Source: Paracyclopina nana (lineage: Eukaryota; Arthropoda; Copepoda; Cyclopoida; Cyclopettidae). From it: a DNA stretch of 64,000 nt. The stretch covers positions 6,138,001 to 6,202,000 of the forward strand of contig JAGUCH010000001.1 in assembly GCA_019096065.1 (NCBI GenBank), written 5' to 3'. Position 1 is the first letter of the stretch; each line of letters starts with the position of its first letter. Shown here in pieces: positions 1-10,734 of the stretch. A program made the translations under genes and the position numbers. Under the pieces are notes generated by a model, which was given only the letters and a program-made list of their open reading frames with translations, did not search any database and was not told the DNA's origin.

Positions 1-497
1 TGCCCTAAAGTCTACTTTTAATCAGCTGTTCCGTGCAGCTCACTAATATTCAATGTCAGCTGTTTACTAGGCTTCGCTTGGGTTAGAACCTCCCACCTGA
101 GTCGAGTCAAGTGACGTCACTGCACGGAAATGATAAAAAGATTTGTCATGTCAGCGTAACTGTTGAATAAGAAACATTGGCTTCATTTCAAGCGATAGCA
201 AAATAGCTCAGCAGATTCTTTTTCAGGAGTCCTCGCAGAAGTTTTAACTGAGCTTAGCATGAAGGATAGCCATTAATTATTTGCTAATTGTTTTTTGCCA
301 TAACACGTAATAATCCTAATTGCTCTCATGTGTATGGTGTTGCCATCTCTACAGAATATGCGAAAAAAGCTTTTACAAGAATGCTCGGCCTTCTTTCGTG
401 CTTTTTCTATTTTTACTTGTACCCTTTTACACTTCTTTTAAACACTAGGCAATCTCTAGTAATGGAAAGCTAACAAAACTTGATGTTTGAATTTCAG
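1..497. other. Left edge, no supported gene
   Basis: No coding exon could be supported here. There is a pyrimidine-rich acceptor ending in CAG at 495-497 that opens the candidate exon at 498. A leucine/phenylalanine-rich reading starts at the ATG at 381, but the possible donor at 459 gives phase 0, which does not fit the phase needed by the exon at 498. Earlier exons of that gene may lie before the window. Confidence 0.4.
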
Positions 498-607
498 ACC
501 AGAGGGCTTATCGGTCAAGGAATTCGGCCAACGAGATCTTGAGCATGCTTGAAACTTTGACCAACAATATGGATGGGAAGGCCAGAATGAGGTTTGGCCT
601 TTTCTAA
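498..607 (+). CDS. Candidate last coding exon of an RFamide-like peptide precursor
   Basis: After the acceptor ATTTCAG (491-497) the frame starting at 500 reads 35 residues and stops at TAA 605-607; AATAAA follows at 709-714, as expected for a terminal exon. The peptide contains RSR, then an amphipathic stretch with NEILSMLETL, and ends ARMRFGLF. An RxRF-Gly ending after a helix with spaced leucines is typical of neuropeptide F-type precursors. Two things do not fit: no Lys-Arg follows the glycine, and only two residues remain before the stop. The 18 residues after RSR also show weak likeness to pigment-dispersing hormone. The exon needs one base from an upstream exon that I could not find. 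The function is inference; the exon itself is only moderately supported. Confidence 0.3.
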
Positions 608-708
608 TCTGCTATCCAGAGGATTCTCCCCGAACTGCGAAGGGTTGGACCACCCAAATCTATGCTAGCTAGTTAACCAGATGTTTTGTCAAATTGTATC
701 ATACAGTC

Positions 709-714
709 AATAAA
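709..714 (+). terminator. Poly(A) signal AATAAA
   Basis: A canonical AATAAA lies about 100 bases after the TAA of the candidate exon 498-607 and precedes a T-rich stretch, so it would serve as its cleavage signal. Confidence 0.4.
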
Positions 715-1023
715 TTATTATTCTGGATGGAGAGTTGCACTACAGCATTTTTCTTTGTGTTCTTAACTTGCTTTGCTCCAACTCCACGATTGATCTAATT
801 GACCAAAACCACTTTTCGCCGCGCGAACGTAAAACAAAGCCGAAATGCTGTAATAGTTATCCCTATTTCACTGGTATATGATGATCTGGACTGTCTCAAT
901 ATCTAAAACTTTTTTTAAAGACACCCTGGTTTTATTATTTTATATTTTTAGCTTTAAAAAGCTATAGCTGCTTTTCCTCATGAAATACATTACGTTCTAT
1001 CTAGCTTAAATGCATCTTCCATT

Positions 1024-1481
1024 GCACGGTGGTTCAAAATCCCTTCTTGACGCGCACGGGGAAAAAACTCGCGAAATCGGCGGAGTCAATTTTAATAGGG
1101 CTCTAAGCTAAAAATTGACTTTTAGAGCTCCCAATTCCGCACATTTCCGCAGCCAATTTTGCTGAATTATCATAAAATGGGGTCTGATTGTCACCATAGC
1201 CATAATAGCTAAATGTCATTCGATGTCAAACAAAAGTTATAGAATCCTGAAAGTAGGCAAAATTGGCTGTTCTACTGTTTACCCTCATGGAAGCTGTTTC
1301 AGGCAAATTTTCATTTCAAAGATGAATTTCAACCTTTTTCTACGAATTCTCCCTAATTTGAGCTATTTACATGGCTGAGAAGTGCTCCCAAAAAGAAGCT
1401 GAAAGTTGGTGGCAAAAAGAGATTTTGGCGATTTGGCGGAACTTCTTATGCGCATGAAAACGGCTTTTTGAACCACCGTGC
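1024..1481. mobile_element. 458-bp inverted-repeat element (MITE-like)
   Basis: The ends are GCACGGTGGTTCAAAA at the left and its near-perfect reverse complement TTTTTGAACCACCGTGC at the right, flanked by ATT (1021-1023) and ATT (1482-1484), which fits a 3-bp target duplication. The interior has no credible open reading frame, so this is a non-autonomous element. The superfamily is not assigned. Confidence 0.6.
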
Positions 1482-1891
1482 ATTGGAATGAAATAAAGTT
1501 GATGCGCAATTGACTCGATTAGCAGACACATTCGGCTTTTAGTTTCGCTAAAAATGAAGGTGCACAATGAAATCTAATTGATTGAGGCATGACTTGGTAA
1601 GATGAAGCATTCGGTCTAACAAAGGTAAATATTCCGCAACAAAGAAGTTATCAAGCTCCATGATGCCAAAGGAAAATGCGCGTCGAAGTCTTGAGTAAAA
1701 GATGAAATGCTTCAATTAAAAAGAATTGATTAATCAATTTAAAAAAGCACTAAATAAAAATCACCTAATTTGATATTTCATAGGGAGGCCCAAATATGTG
1801 CTTCAAGGAGTGGACATGAGTACTTTCAACCGCAGAAGCGCGCGCAGAAAATAGCGCTCCTTTTCAGGCATGAACAGCAAACGGATTTTAG

Positions 1892-1898
1892 TATAAAA
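1892..1898 (+). promoter_or_regulatory. TATA box of the Gly/Tyr-rich gene
   Basis: TATAAAA lies 86 bases upstream of the ATG at 1978. A start of transcription near 1920 would give a short leader. No other TATA-like motif is so well placed before this gene. Confidence 0.6.
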
Positions 1899-1977
1899 CG
1901 TCGGCATCGGCTCAAGTTCAATATCAATCCAGGCAAATCATTTGCAGTGGAAACATCCCCTTACAATCTTACGCAAA

Positions 1978-2552
1978 ATGAGATCTTTCGCCTTTGTAAG
2001 TATACTCAACTGCTGTAATCGACCACTGCGCTTATGTTCAACTGATTTTTTCAGGTTCTTGCCCTTGTGGCTGTTGCCTATGCTGACCCCACCGCTGATG
2101 CTGAAGCAGACCCTACTGCTGATGCCGACGCTGCTGCATACTACGGTGGATACTACGGTGGATACCCTTCATACGGATACGGTTTGGGAGCATACTCCGG
2201 CTACTACGGACACCGCAGTGCCTATGGATACGGATACCCATCTTATCACAGCCGTGTCTACAGCCCATTGACTGGTTATGCTGGACACTACGGATATGGT
2301 GGACATGTCCTTGGCAAGAGGTCTGCTGACGCTGAAGCAGCTCCCACTGCTGATGCCGATGCCGAAGCTGATGCCCACTACCTTGGCTACTACGGTTATG
2401 GTGGATACGGACATGGCTATGGATACGGACATGGATATGGACATGGATACGGCTATGGCCGTGGATACGGATATGGTTACCCCAGCAGGTACTACGGATA
2501 CGGTCATGCATACGGCTACGGCTCCCCATACGGCTATGGCTATTATTATTAA
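1978..2552 (+). CDS. Secreted Gly/Tyr-rich protein with two acidic-plus-GY repeats
   Basis: Two exons: 1978-1995 (six codons) and 2055-2552, with a 59-bp GTAAGT...TTTTTTCAG intron in phase 0; the product is 171 residues. The joined start reads MRSFAFVLALVAVAYA, a clear signal peptide with cleavage expected after residue 16. Residues 17-33 are an Asp/Ala/Glu-rich acidic stretch. About 35-91 is Gly/Tyr-rich, with GYYG, YGYG and PSYGYG motifs. LGKR follows at 92-95, then a second acidic stretch (about 96-114) and a second Gly/Tyr domain (about 115-171), rich in GHGYGYG, ending in YYY. The duplicated layout with a dibasic site between the halves suggests a precursor cut into two peptides, or a structural (cuticle or shell-like) protein; GY-rich arthropod and nematode proteins include both structural and antimicrobial types. 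No standard AATAAA was seen; AATACA at 2683-2688 is a possible variant signal. Confidence 0.85.
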
Positions 2553-4290
2553 GAAAGATGATGTATCAGCTAAGAATTTAACCAGGAGTATGATGCTGTT
2601 AACTCATAGCCAAAAATTGTTTCTATTTTTTAAAAATTTGTTGACTGCCTGCCCCTCCTTAAAAACGAGCTCATATATTTGAAATACAAAGTGCTTTATT
2701 TTGCTCAAATCTACAACTGACAGAAATCATTTCGCGACATGATGATACAATTCTCCATTGATTTGGAATAGACGAGAAAACTGTCAATGCTAAATATATT
2801 GAAAAGACGGAAAACGCATCACTCGATCAGAAATCTTCCTATTTCTAATTCAAAACTGTGTCTCATCAGCCAACAGCAAGGATAACGCGATGCCACTAAC
2901 TTTTCAATTTGCAGACGAAGAATCAGATACAATTGCATTATGCTGCGAAAACTGAACTCTAGCAATTTGAGCTGATAATGCTAGGAATTTGTAATACAAT
3001 GAAAAACGTATTGCAAATGAGTGTTCCTGTCAATTAAAGAATGCGCTAAACAAAGGTTATGTTTTTAAAAACTGCTCCTTCGCCATAAAAAAGTTGCTCC
3101 AACCAGAAATTTTCTGAAGAAGTTTTCTGAAAGTAATTGTAAAGAGTAGACATCCATGACAACTGAACAACTTACTTTTTTCTAAAACGCGATGCGCGAA
3201 TGTGTCAACTCACATGCGTATAGTTTGCTCAAATAGTTAAGAGCAATAAGTTTTAAATTAAATTGACAAAGTGTAACCGAATGGAATCCGAGGTCTTCAT
3301 AGGCATTTCAGTCGGGCCGCAGAAGCCGAAGCGGTGAGGCACGAAATCTAAATGAACGCAAAGAAGCAAAAATAAACACGCAACCTCAGCAAAACACACG
3401 TTTTGACTCCTTAAAGCGTTTCAAGTAAAGGTACACTCAGCGAAGTGGCTTCTAAACTGATGATATTTCAGCTTAGCCTCATGTTTGGAACTCAAACTAG
3501 TTAGAAGATATGTTAATTCAAAATTCTTTAGAGGACAGATGTTTTTTTTTTACTTTTTGAGGACTGCCTTTTTATAAAGCTTTGAATGTGTCACTATGAA
3601 TCGCAGCTACTATGGCAAGAAGCGTAACGTACATTCACAGAATTATTTTTCGTTTGGTTTTCCTCATTTGGTTTTCCTTTCCAATTATTTTCTACAATAG
3701 CAATATCGTTAAGGTTGTTAGCAGTATCTTCAATTAGTTGCGCAATACGCGTCCGGAGCTGATTAGTCAATTTTTTCTCCCTTTCTCCTTTCTTAGCTTG
3801 TTGCTAAAACAGAGTTTAATTTTGTGAACGATTTGCCCTTTGGCACAAGTTGAGGAAAAGTGACCTATAATTTATGCCCAGAAGCCTGCAGAAACGAACT
3901 ATCTTCATTAGTATGCCAAACAAGCACTTACCGTTATATTTGGCACCTACCTACTTAATAATTCACCTGTGGCATTACAATGAGCCACTTTAGAATCTGT
4001 TTTATTTTCACTGTAAAATGTTTGTTGGCACTTGATCACGCAAATTTGAGGGTAGTTCCGCTAAACTGGCACTGAATATGGCTTTAATGCCAACGAAGAA
4101 ATTTGCATTCAGCAAAATCATTACCACGACTAGGCAAGTCAAAGCATAAGCAACGATTTCACTTTAGCAACACTTGCTTGAAATTTTGAAATACACGTCA
4201 AAATCATGAGGTCACGGAAAAAGTTATGAATATCGATGCCAGCAATATAACTCCTCTTCTGAAAAGAATATTGTATTTCGTTGATTCGCA
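2553..4290. other. Intergenic, 1.7 kb without recognisable genes
   Basis: AT-rich DNA with frequent stops in all frames. Apart from the 3' part of the Gly/Tyr gene (possible AATACA signal near 2683) and a T-run near 3541, I see nothing that can be supported. Confidence 0.5.
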
Positions 4291-4595
4291 GTGACTACAG
4301 CTCTAGATTTTGATGAGTAGATCGTTCTCAACAAGGTTCTCAAAACTCAGTTCCAAATAACAGCCTAAAGGTGGCCGGCCGGACTACGGTAGCTCGACAT
4401 CTGCCAAATTTTGTTCCACCGTTTATTATAATATGTAATGCTATTTTTTATTTGGTATTTGGTAATTGTACCAAGAAACCATGAGCCCCTCAATCGGAGC
4501 TATAATTTGAGCAGTACCTTAGATTTTTTCCAAAAAAAGGTCAGCTGTTGTTGAGAACGAGATACTCTCATCAAAATTCAATGCTCTAGCAGTGA
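4291..4595. mobile_element. Imperfect inverted-repeat element, about 305 bp
   Basis: The left end GTGACTACAGCTCTAGA, followed by ATTTTGATGAG and CGTTCTCAACAA, is mirrored at the right by TTGTTGAGAACGAG, CTCATCAAAATTCA and CTCTAGCAGTGAC. The arms are about 45 bp and diverged. No internal coding region is seen. A decayed MITE is the simplest reading. Confidence 0.45.
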
Positions 4596-4969
4596 CATAA
4601 GCAGCGCCTTTGCAAAAGCAGGCCAAAGAAATTGCTGCAAAGCCCGATGATTTTAAACGTCGTCACAGCCAGTTATTTTGTTTGCATTTGCCCGCACAGG
4701 AGTATTTTCATTCCAAAACTCCTTAAACATGGATAATTTTACCTAGGTTTCTCGAAATTCATCCGCGACTTCGACCGCGTCATAGAGAAAATCAGCTTTA
4801 CTCAATCGAAACACCTATGAACTGCTCCATATGGGGTCAGCTGTTGCCTTTAAGAGGGAGCAGAGATGAATGAAAAATTGGGATGATCTGGCAAGAGTAC
4901 ACTATACGCACACGTACATATTTTGCTAGAAATTTGCTCGTGCCTTGTGGCAAAAAACGTGCGCAACAG

Positions 4970-4974
<5 letters not shown>

Positions 4975-5002
<28 letters not shown>
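4975..5002 (+). repeat. Poly(A) tract, 28 nt
   Basis: An uninterrupted run of 28 A residues. It could be a microsatellite or the tail of a retroposed transcript; the DNA upstream (about 4850-4974) shows no recognisable coding sequence and no target duplication was found. Confidence 0.8.
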
Positions 5003-5004
<2 letters not shown>

Positions 5005-5774
5005 ACTAGAAGTTGGGAGCAACAAGAAGCAAAATGATGCCAGGTCACTTTCACCTAGCCATAAAATAATGATAAATCTTGATTTTCGACCCAGATATAG
5101 GAAAATGAAGGAACTATTTCACTTCATTAAGGACGCTATTAACTACCTGAGGTAAAGTGAACATACCCAAATGTACAAAAGTGACATCCGATAATGTAAC
5201 TCTCAATCCTCAGAGATTTCGTATCCATTTTTTCCATTAAAGGCACAAGAAAAACGTGCTACTTCTCCAACCAAAATAAAAGTAAGAATTGCATTAATTT
5301 GGATCCATAGCTTTTCTAGTAATGAATTTGGAATGCCAATTAGTTGAAAAAAAAACACATTCTTGATCGTTTTTAAAAAAGCGGAAATTAGAATTTTTCT
5401 TCTCGTTTTTTGCAATTTCCTCTTTCATCAGAAACTCCTATTTTTGCCACTTTCTCCTTTTCAGCAACAATTGTTAAGCAAAGCTGTTTTCGGAAGTTTA
5501 AAAAATGTAATTGCCACTGTGATTGTCGTTCTTATAATTCATAGATAACATTTCCAAGGTACAGATCGAAGCCTAAATTGGCAAAAAAAAAAAAAATCAC
5601 ACAGAGAGAAGCTGCTTCCGAATCCTAAACCATTTAATACAACTATGGTAGGCGTCTCTGTTCCATAACAGAGAGCCTTCATGAATTCGCTAGTTCGCAG
5701 TTTTGTAACAACACCTGGACAAAGTAATTGATAAGCCACCATATGTAGTGATAGCCTGGTAAGGTTAAACTAAT

Positions 5775-5941
5775 GCCCGATCCTTAGCAGGTTTTCTCAT
5801 CATTTCCTAGGGACGGGTATTTAAATGTACCCCTATGAAGTAAAAAGGTATTTAAATAGCTGGTATTACAGGGTATTTCACTACAAAGGGTACTTAAATA
5901 CCCGTCACTTGGTAATGATGAAAACCTGCTAAGGATTGGGC
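5775..5941. mobile_element. 167-bp near-perfect palindrome (fold-back MITE)
   Basis: The sequence from GCCCGATCCTTAGCAGG to CCTGCTAAGGATTGGGC is close to its own reverse complement over the whole length, so single strands would fold into one long hairpin. It holds several GGTATTTAAAT / ATTTAAATACC units. No clear target duplication was recognised. It does not code for protein. Confidence 0.6.
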
Positions 5942-6531
5942 CAAAATGTGCAAAAATATCCGGATTTGCCATATAAAAACTCTTGTGTTCATTTACAAAT
6001 TGTGCTCAATTTTATTCCAATTAGCCCATTTTACAAGAAAGATTATTTCAAGTTAGTTAACGAATGTACAAATTGCAAAAACCACCGATGGTTAAGTTGG
6101 CTTCAGTTTCTTTTAAAAGTGAGCAAAAAGAATGAAGTAAACATTACACCTACCTGGCTACTTAAAGTAAACTTGAGACTGCTCATATTTGCAAACCTTT
6201 AGCTCAAACATCGATAGACTAACAAGGCAAGTGCAACCATTGTGGTTTTTCACTTTTCAGGTGTTTCTTCGATTAAAAAAAAAAGATTATGCTCCAAGTC
6301 AAGTTTTACGCATCGTTATAGCCGCGTCTAACGAGTATATCTTTTTTTGGAACTGTATGGCTATCGCGTAAGTTATTCAAGTGCATATGTTCTAGCTTTA
6401 AATTAGGCAGAATTTGAAAACTTCATCTCTCTCTGAGTTGTTGCTTATTCTGACTTTTTGATGGCCCTCAGGCCAGTGTGCATGAATGAGGTTGTAGTTT
6501 ACCTGCTAGCCCCGTTGGAAAGTGAGCCGAG

Positions 6532-6660
6532 TCAGTCGAGTAACAAGAGTGCCAGAGTGATAAGAACAAGTCATTTGACTTGAAAACTGTTGCTTGCCGA
6601 ACGTTGCTGGTCATTAGCATGTGAAACTCAGGCTCTAAATAGATTTGAACAACGCAGTGG
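6532..6660 (+). promoter_or_regulatory. Likely promoter and non-coding first exon of the 6949 gene
   Basis: A TCAGTC initiator-like motif at 6532-6537 is followed by an untranslated stretch ending at a strong donor, GTGAGT at 6661. The matching acceptor is TTATTCCAG ending at 6946, two bases before the ATG at 6949. This gives a 5' untranslated exon and an intron of 286 bp. Confidence 0.4.
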
Positions 6661-6948
6661 GTGAGTACTTTTCTCTCGGTTTGCTATGCGTTTCATTTAA
6701 TATTGAACCCTGATTGTAACTCGGTAACTCGAAGAGCTTTGTTGAACGGATCTTGAGGAAGTTTTTTGCTGAAAACTAAAGTGATGTGCTGACATTACGT
6801 AATTTGGAGAGCTCGAGGAGTGAATGGAGATCTATTAGATCTTTTCTCTTCTCGAACCTTTTCTTCTCTTCGACCACAAAGTGCTGATGTTAATTATGAG
6901 CCATGATCACATACATTCATATTACTTGCAAGTCAATTTATTCCAGCA

Positions 6949-9900
6949 ATGAGTTTGATTGATTCTTCCACCGATTTGTTGGCCATGGAGAGCAATCCAA
7001 GCACGAATTATTACTTTGGAAATTATGACTACGACTATGATCCATCCAAGTTCTTAGAAGAAGTCTTAAAAAAGCGGGTGGCTGACTTGGAACAGTTTGC
7101 AAAAGACAAAAACCTTGATTACATCGCAGCTGAAGATAATACCCTTGCAAAAGAGGTAAGGAATGTGTACTTTTTAAAAATGTGAATCTTGCGGAATTCG
7201 CGCACTTTAATTGAGCATTTGAAGCCAAAAGCACTATTCGTGTAGTGCTCTGATTTACATATCAATGCAAATGAGTTCTTCATGAAATGTGCTCACGTAC
7301 TACATTAACGCTCAATAGAATTTTTTGAGGTCTGATAGAATATTGCGCTAGCATGCTGAAGAATATTACGTGCACCAGGTGAGTTCTTGTCGCTGCCAGG
7401 GCCATCTCTAACGAGCAATCCTGACGGAACAAACTCATATTTAATCACGAAACTAAATTAAGCTTTTTCGTCCTCACCTAGCTGGCGCTGCAGTTGTGCT
7501 AGCTAGGACATAATAAATGCGGGAAATTCAAACTGCAAATCTGGTTTAACTTAGGCGTCAGCGAGCACTCCTTTCACATGCATACAAGCGCTACCAGATA
7601 AATCCAAAATAAAATTAGCCCATAACGATTTCTGGCTTTTTAAAAGAGATTTTGGCATAAAACACATTTACCACTGCAAAAACAATAATGAAAATCCACA
7701 GATCTGCCTTAAAATTTCGTCTTGAAGGCTACCACAGCGTAGTTATTAGATTAGTAATAGTACAGCTGCCGAAAGAGTTCACCTTATTAGTATAGATCAG
7801 AGACTTATATAGAAAGATAAGTGCTACTTCTTGCATTCTCACTGCACGCGAGCGCGCGCCAAGTGCTACAAGTGATTTTGATAACGTTTGGGTCAGCTGT
7901 TCTAATAAAATAAGCCTTGCATTTGAGCGTAAGAAAATATAGAGGGAGCTCATTTCCTGCGTTTCTGAAAATTCCTCCGCTGATCTTAGGCCTCTGAATG
8001 CAGCACCTTTTCCATTTGCTTTCATATAAAAACTGATGATATTGTAGCATAAAATCAAAACATGAGCAGTCATTTGAAGACATTTGCAAAATGTTAGTGT
8101 TTTCAGAGAATTTTCTTTTTGCCAAAAGCATAGTTCTAATTGATATTGAGTTCTTGTGTGAATATGCCATGCACAAACAGAGATTTTTTACCAAAATTGT
8201 TGTTGATAAAAATACTAATGAGTTTACTTTCATCATTTTCGAAAATACTTCATAGGTCTCAAGAAAAACTCAAAAATCCTTATTTCCCTTTGCTACGCCG
8301 CTGCGTTGATACTAGCTCTATTTTCACAATAGGGGGCGCTATTTACCCTCGACGGCAGGGGCTATAGTCAGTGGGCTGTATTGATCCAGAAAGGAAAACA
8401 CCAACTGGCACCTCTGTTTTACAACTTTTAATTCCTAATAGTTGGGGAAATATTTATAAAATACAAAAGATAGCCCTAGCAAAATTGAGCAACTCGTAAA
8501 ATAGGACTATTTTGGTTAAGTGGACTCATTTCAGAGTTATTAGCAACCAAAAGTCTGCCCCGGCCCAAATTCAGGCAGCCGCGACCAAAATTCCATTGTA
8601 CTCTCTTTTGGAGCGTGCAGCAGATCTGCAAACGCACCCCCTTAAGCCTCGCCCAGTAGCACTTCTCTTGTTATATAAGTCTCTATAAGGAACGATGGCT
8701 TCTGTAAGGTAGTACAGTCAGCGCACCCTAGTGTGAAAAGCCGTGTAGTATGTTCACTACAGAGGCAGCTACATAGCAATTCGCAATTTGCCAAAAAATT
8801 GGCCTTCCCTTCTGATTTATCAAAAATTCATAAAACTATAATGAATTCTCATGATGTTTCATGCTACTATGTGAACAAAAAATCAGGCCAATCAGCCAAA
8901 AAACCCGGGAAAATGCTGGTTCTTGAATTGCAATCTAATTTGAAAATTTCCGCCTTTTTTTTGGACCAATCAGAGCAGAGTTAAAATAATGTTGGCTTTT
9001 ATGGTGCTACCAGATAAAAACTTTTGTCAACACGTAATGAGTGGTTCGGGCTCTTTTATGCAAAAACTGGCCATTTATAGAAGCTCTTAGCATGTAGTCC
9101 AAAAATTATTTTTTTTCACTTCTCCGTCAAAGCGTCATGCGTAAACAGCTGTACTACCTTACTGTGGCGCCATCTACCATGATAAATTTCAAAATCAGCT
9201 CTTATAGTATAAGTATAGATCATCTTGGTCGCTGCTTTACTATAGCACACAGTCTAACTTAAAGAGACTGTAATCTAACTGAGCTGTGGCAGGCTTCAAG
9301 ACAAAATTTGGATGGAAATCTGTGGATTTCACTTCCGAAAATTTGCATATTCCACCTTAAATTAGCAAAAAGTGCCCAAATCGCATACTTTTTAAGAAAA
9401 GACAAAACTTATCTGGGAGCTCTGTTGAAAACGCGTGAGATTAGCCCACTTGCTTCCATGACTGACACGTCACTTGAGCTCACGCGCTATGTACTAAGAA
9501 CTACTGGCGCCACCTAGGCTAAGACAAACAGATTTGGTGTTTTTAGCATGCAAAACTAGCGTCAAGAACTCACTTATGAGACCCCCCTGCGTGCACCAGC
9601 ATTGCTGTTTGGTATCAGTCAGGGTATCAGTGATATCATCACGTGCGTCATGGCAAAAACAGTGCGGAGTGTATTAATAAAGCCAAAGAAAAGCATAAAT
9701 CAGATCTTTCTAGCTCGATACAGAGCTAATATACCAATCAGCAATACACAAGAATGATGCGGTTACCCCCTAACGCTTGGGTGACTTTCAAAACTTTAAT
9801 TGGATGAAATAAGCTTTCGCCAAATGAAGTTGGAGTACGCAAACTTGATCAAACTAGCTTCCTAATTGCGCATCATATTATGGCTTTGCCTATAACAAAC

Positions 9901-10410
9901 TACAAAATAATGATGATGTTGCAGGAAACTGGAGAAAACTGGTACTCTCGGAGGCGTAAGCACCGAATTTCATCTGGAGCATCGAAGCGGCGAGGGAACT
10001 TAAAAAAGGCAATCCGTGAACATGGAGGTGGAAGGTCAGAAGGCATCTACGATTATGTAGACCCACTCACATTTTCTGACATTTATGGGTCAGCTGAATC
10101 TGCAGATAAAAGTGACTTGACAGAGTTTCAGCAGTATCAGCAGCAGCAACCAGAACCGACGCTGATTCGAAGGGTGGCCACGACAATTTTTAACCCTACA
10201 ACAAGCACTATATTCACCATTGTGGCCATTCCCATAATTTTAGCTGCCTCATACTGGCTGTTTGTGGTCAATGGCCCGACCCCAGTGGTCAAAGCCAGGA
10301 TCGAAGAAGTGCCAATCGAGGACTCTGGTGATGAGTTCAATTTGGCTGATTTTGCGTACAACATCCTCAAAGCTTACTTCATTCCTGTTGTTCAGCAGGC
10401 AGATGATTAA
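6949..10410 (+). CDS. Single-pass membrane protein of unknown function
   Basis: Coding exons 6949-7155 and 9925-10410 join in phase 0 (donor GAG|GTAAGG, acceptor GTTGCAG|GAA), leaving a 2,769-bp intron; the product is 230 residues if no exon was missed. Residues 1-35 are Ser/Asn/Tyr-rich with NYDYDYD; about 37-60 is charged and helix-like (FLEEVLKKRVADLEQFAKDK). Basic stretches follow (RRRKHR, KRRGNLKK), then an acidic linker and a Gln-rich run (QQYQQQQ). One membrane helix (about 174-195, with FTIVAIPIILAASYWLFVV) precedes a short acidic tail. No signal peptide is evident, so orientation is open. I do not recognise the family. It is transcribed towards the opsin gene, which ends 324 bp away on the other strand. 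Confidence 0.6.
8704..9162. repeat. Possible short-TIR element inside an intron
   Basis: GTAAGGTAGTACAG at 8704-8717 is exactly inverted at 9149-9162, about 460 bp apart, within the large intron of the 6949 gene. No target duplication was seen and the inverted match is only 14 bases, so this is weak. Confidence 0.25.
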
Positions 10411-10734
10411 TATAATCCTATTGTTTTGCCTTGATAGTTTTTATATGCAATGATCCTAAGTATATATGTATGTCAAGCTCCAAAGTCATCCATTCATTTT
10501 TCCTACCGTCTCTTCCTATTTGTAGTAGCTCACATCAAAAGGAGATAATGGAGTGAAATGCATTGACTTTCATTCATTCATTTGATCTCTGGAACCTTAG
10601 AAGCAAGAGCTGCGTGATTTTCACATAAAAATACCAAGGTATATTTCAACAGACGTCTTTGGTAACAATTAACACATCGAGCAACGCTAAGTAGTACTGC
10701 TTTCACCTCAGTTAATCTGCAGCTGCGGTTATAT
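10411..10734. other. Convergent intergenic space
   Basis: These 324 bases separate the stop of the plus-strand membrane protein from the stop of the minus-strand opsin. They must contain both 3' untranslated regions. No clean AATAAA was recognised on either strand, so variant signals are likely. Confidence 0.5.

Noticed and set aside
381-458. Signal-peptide-like exon upstream of the 498 exon
   Set aside because: The reading MLGLLSCFFYFYLYPF is hydrophobic, but its only donor gives phase 0 and a 39-bp intron, which puts the next exon in the wrong frame.
498-607. Pigment-dispersing hormone as the product
   Set aside because: About seven of 17 positions match only after a one-residue gap and the LPKxMNDA core is missing; the RxRF ending is the stronger clue.
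2113-2529. Long antisense and out-of-frame readings over the Gly/Tyr gene
   Set aside because: They arise from the period-3 repeat composition; only one frame joins to a signal peptide exon.
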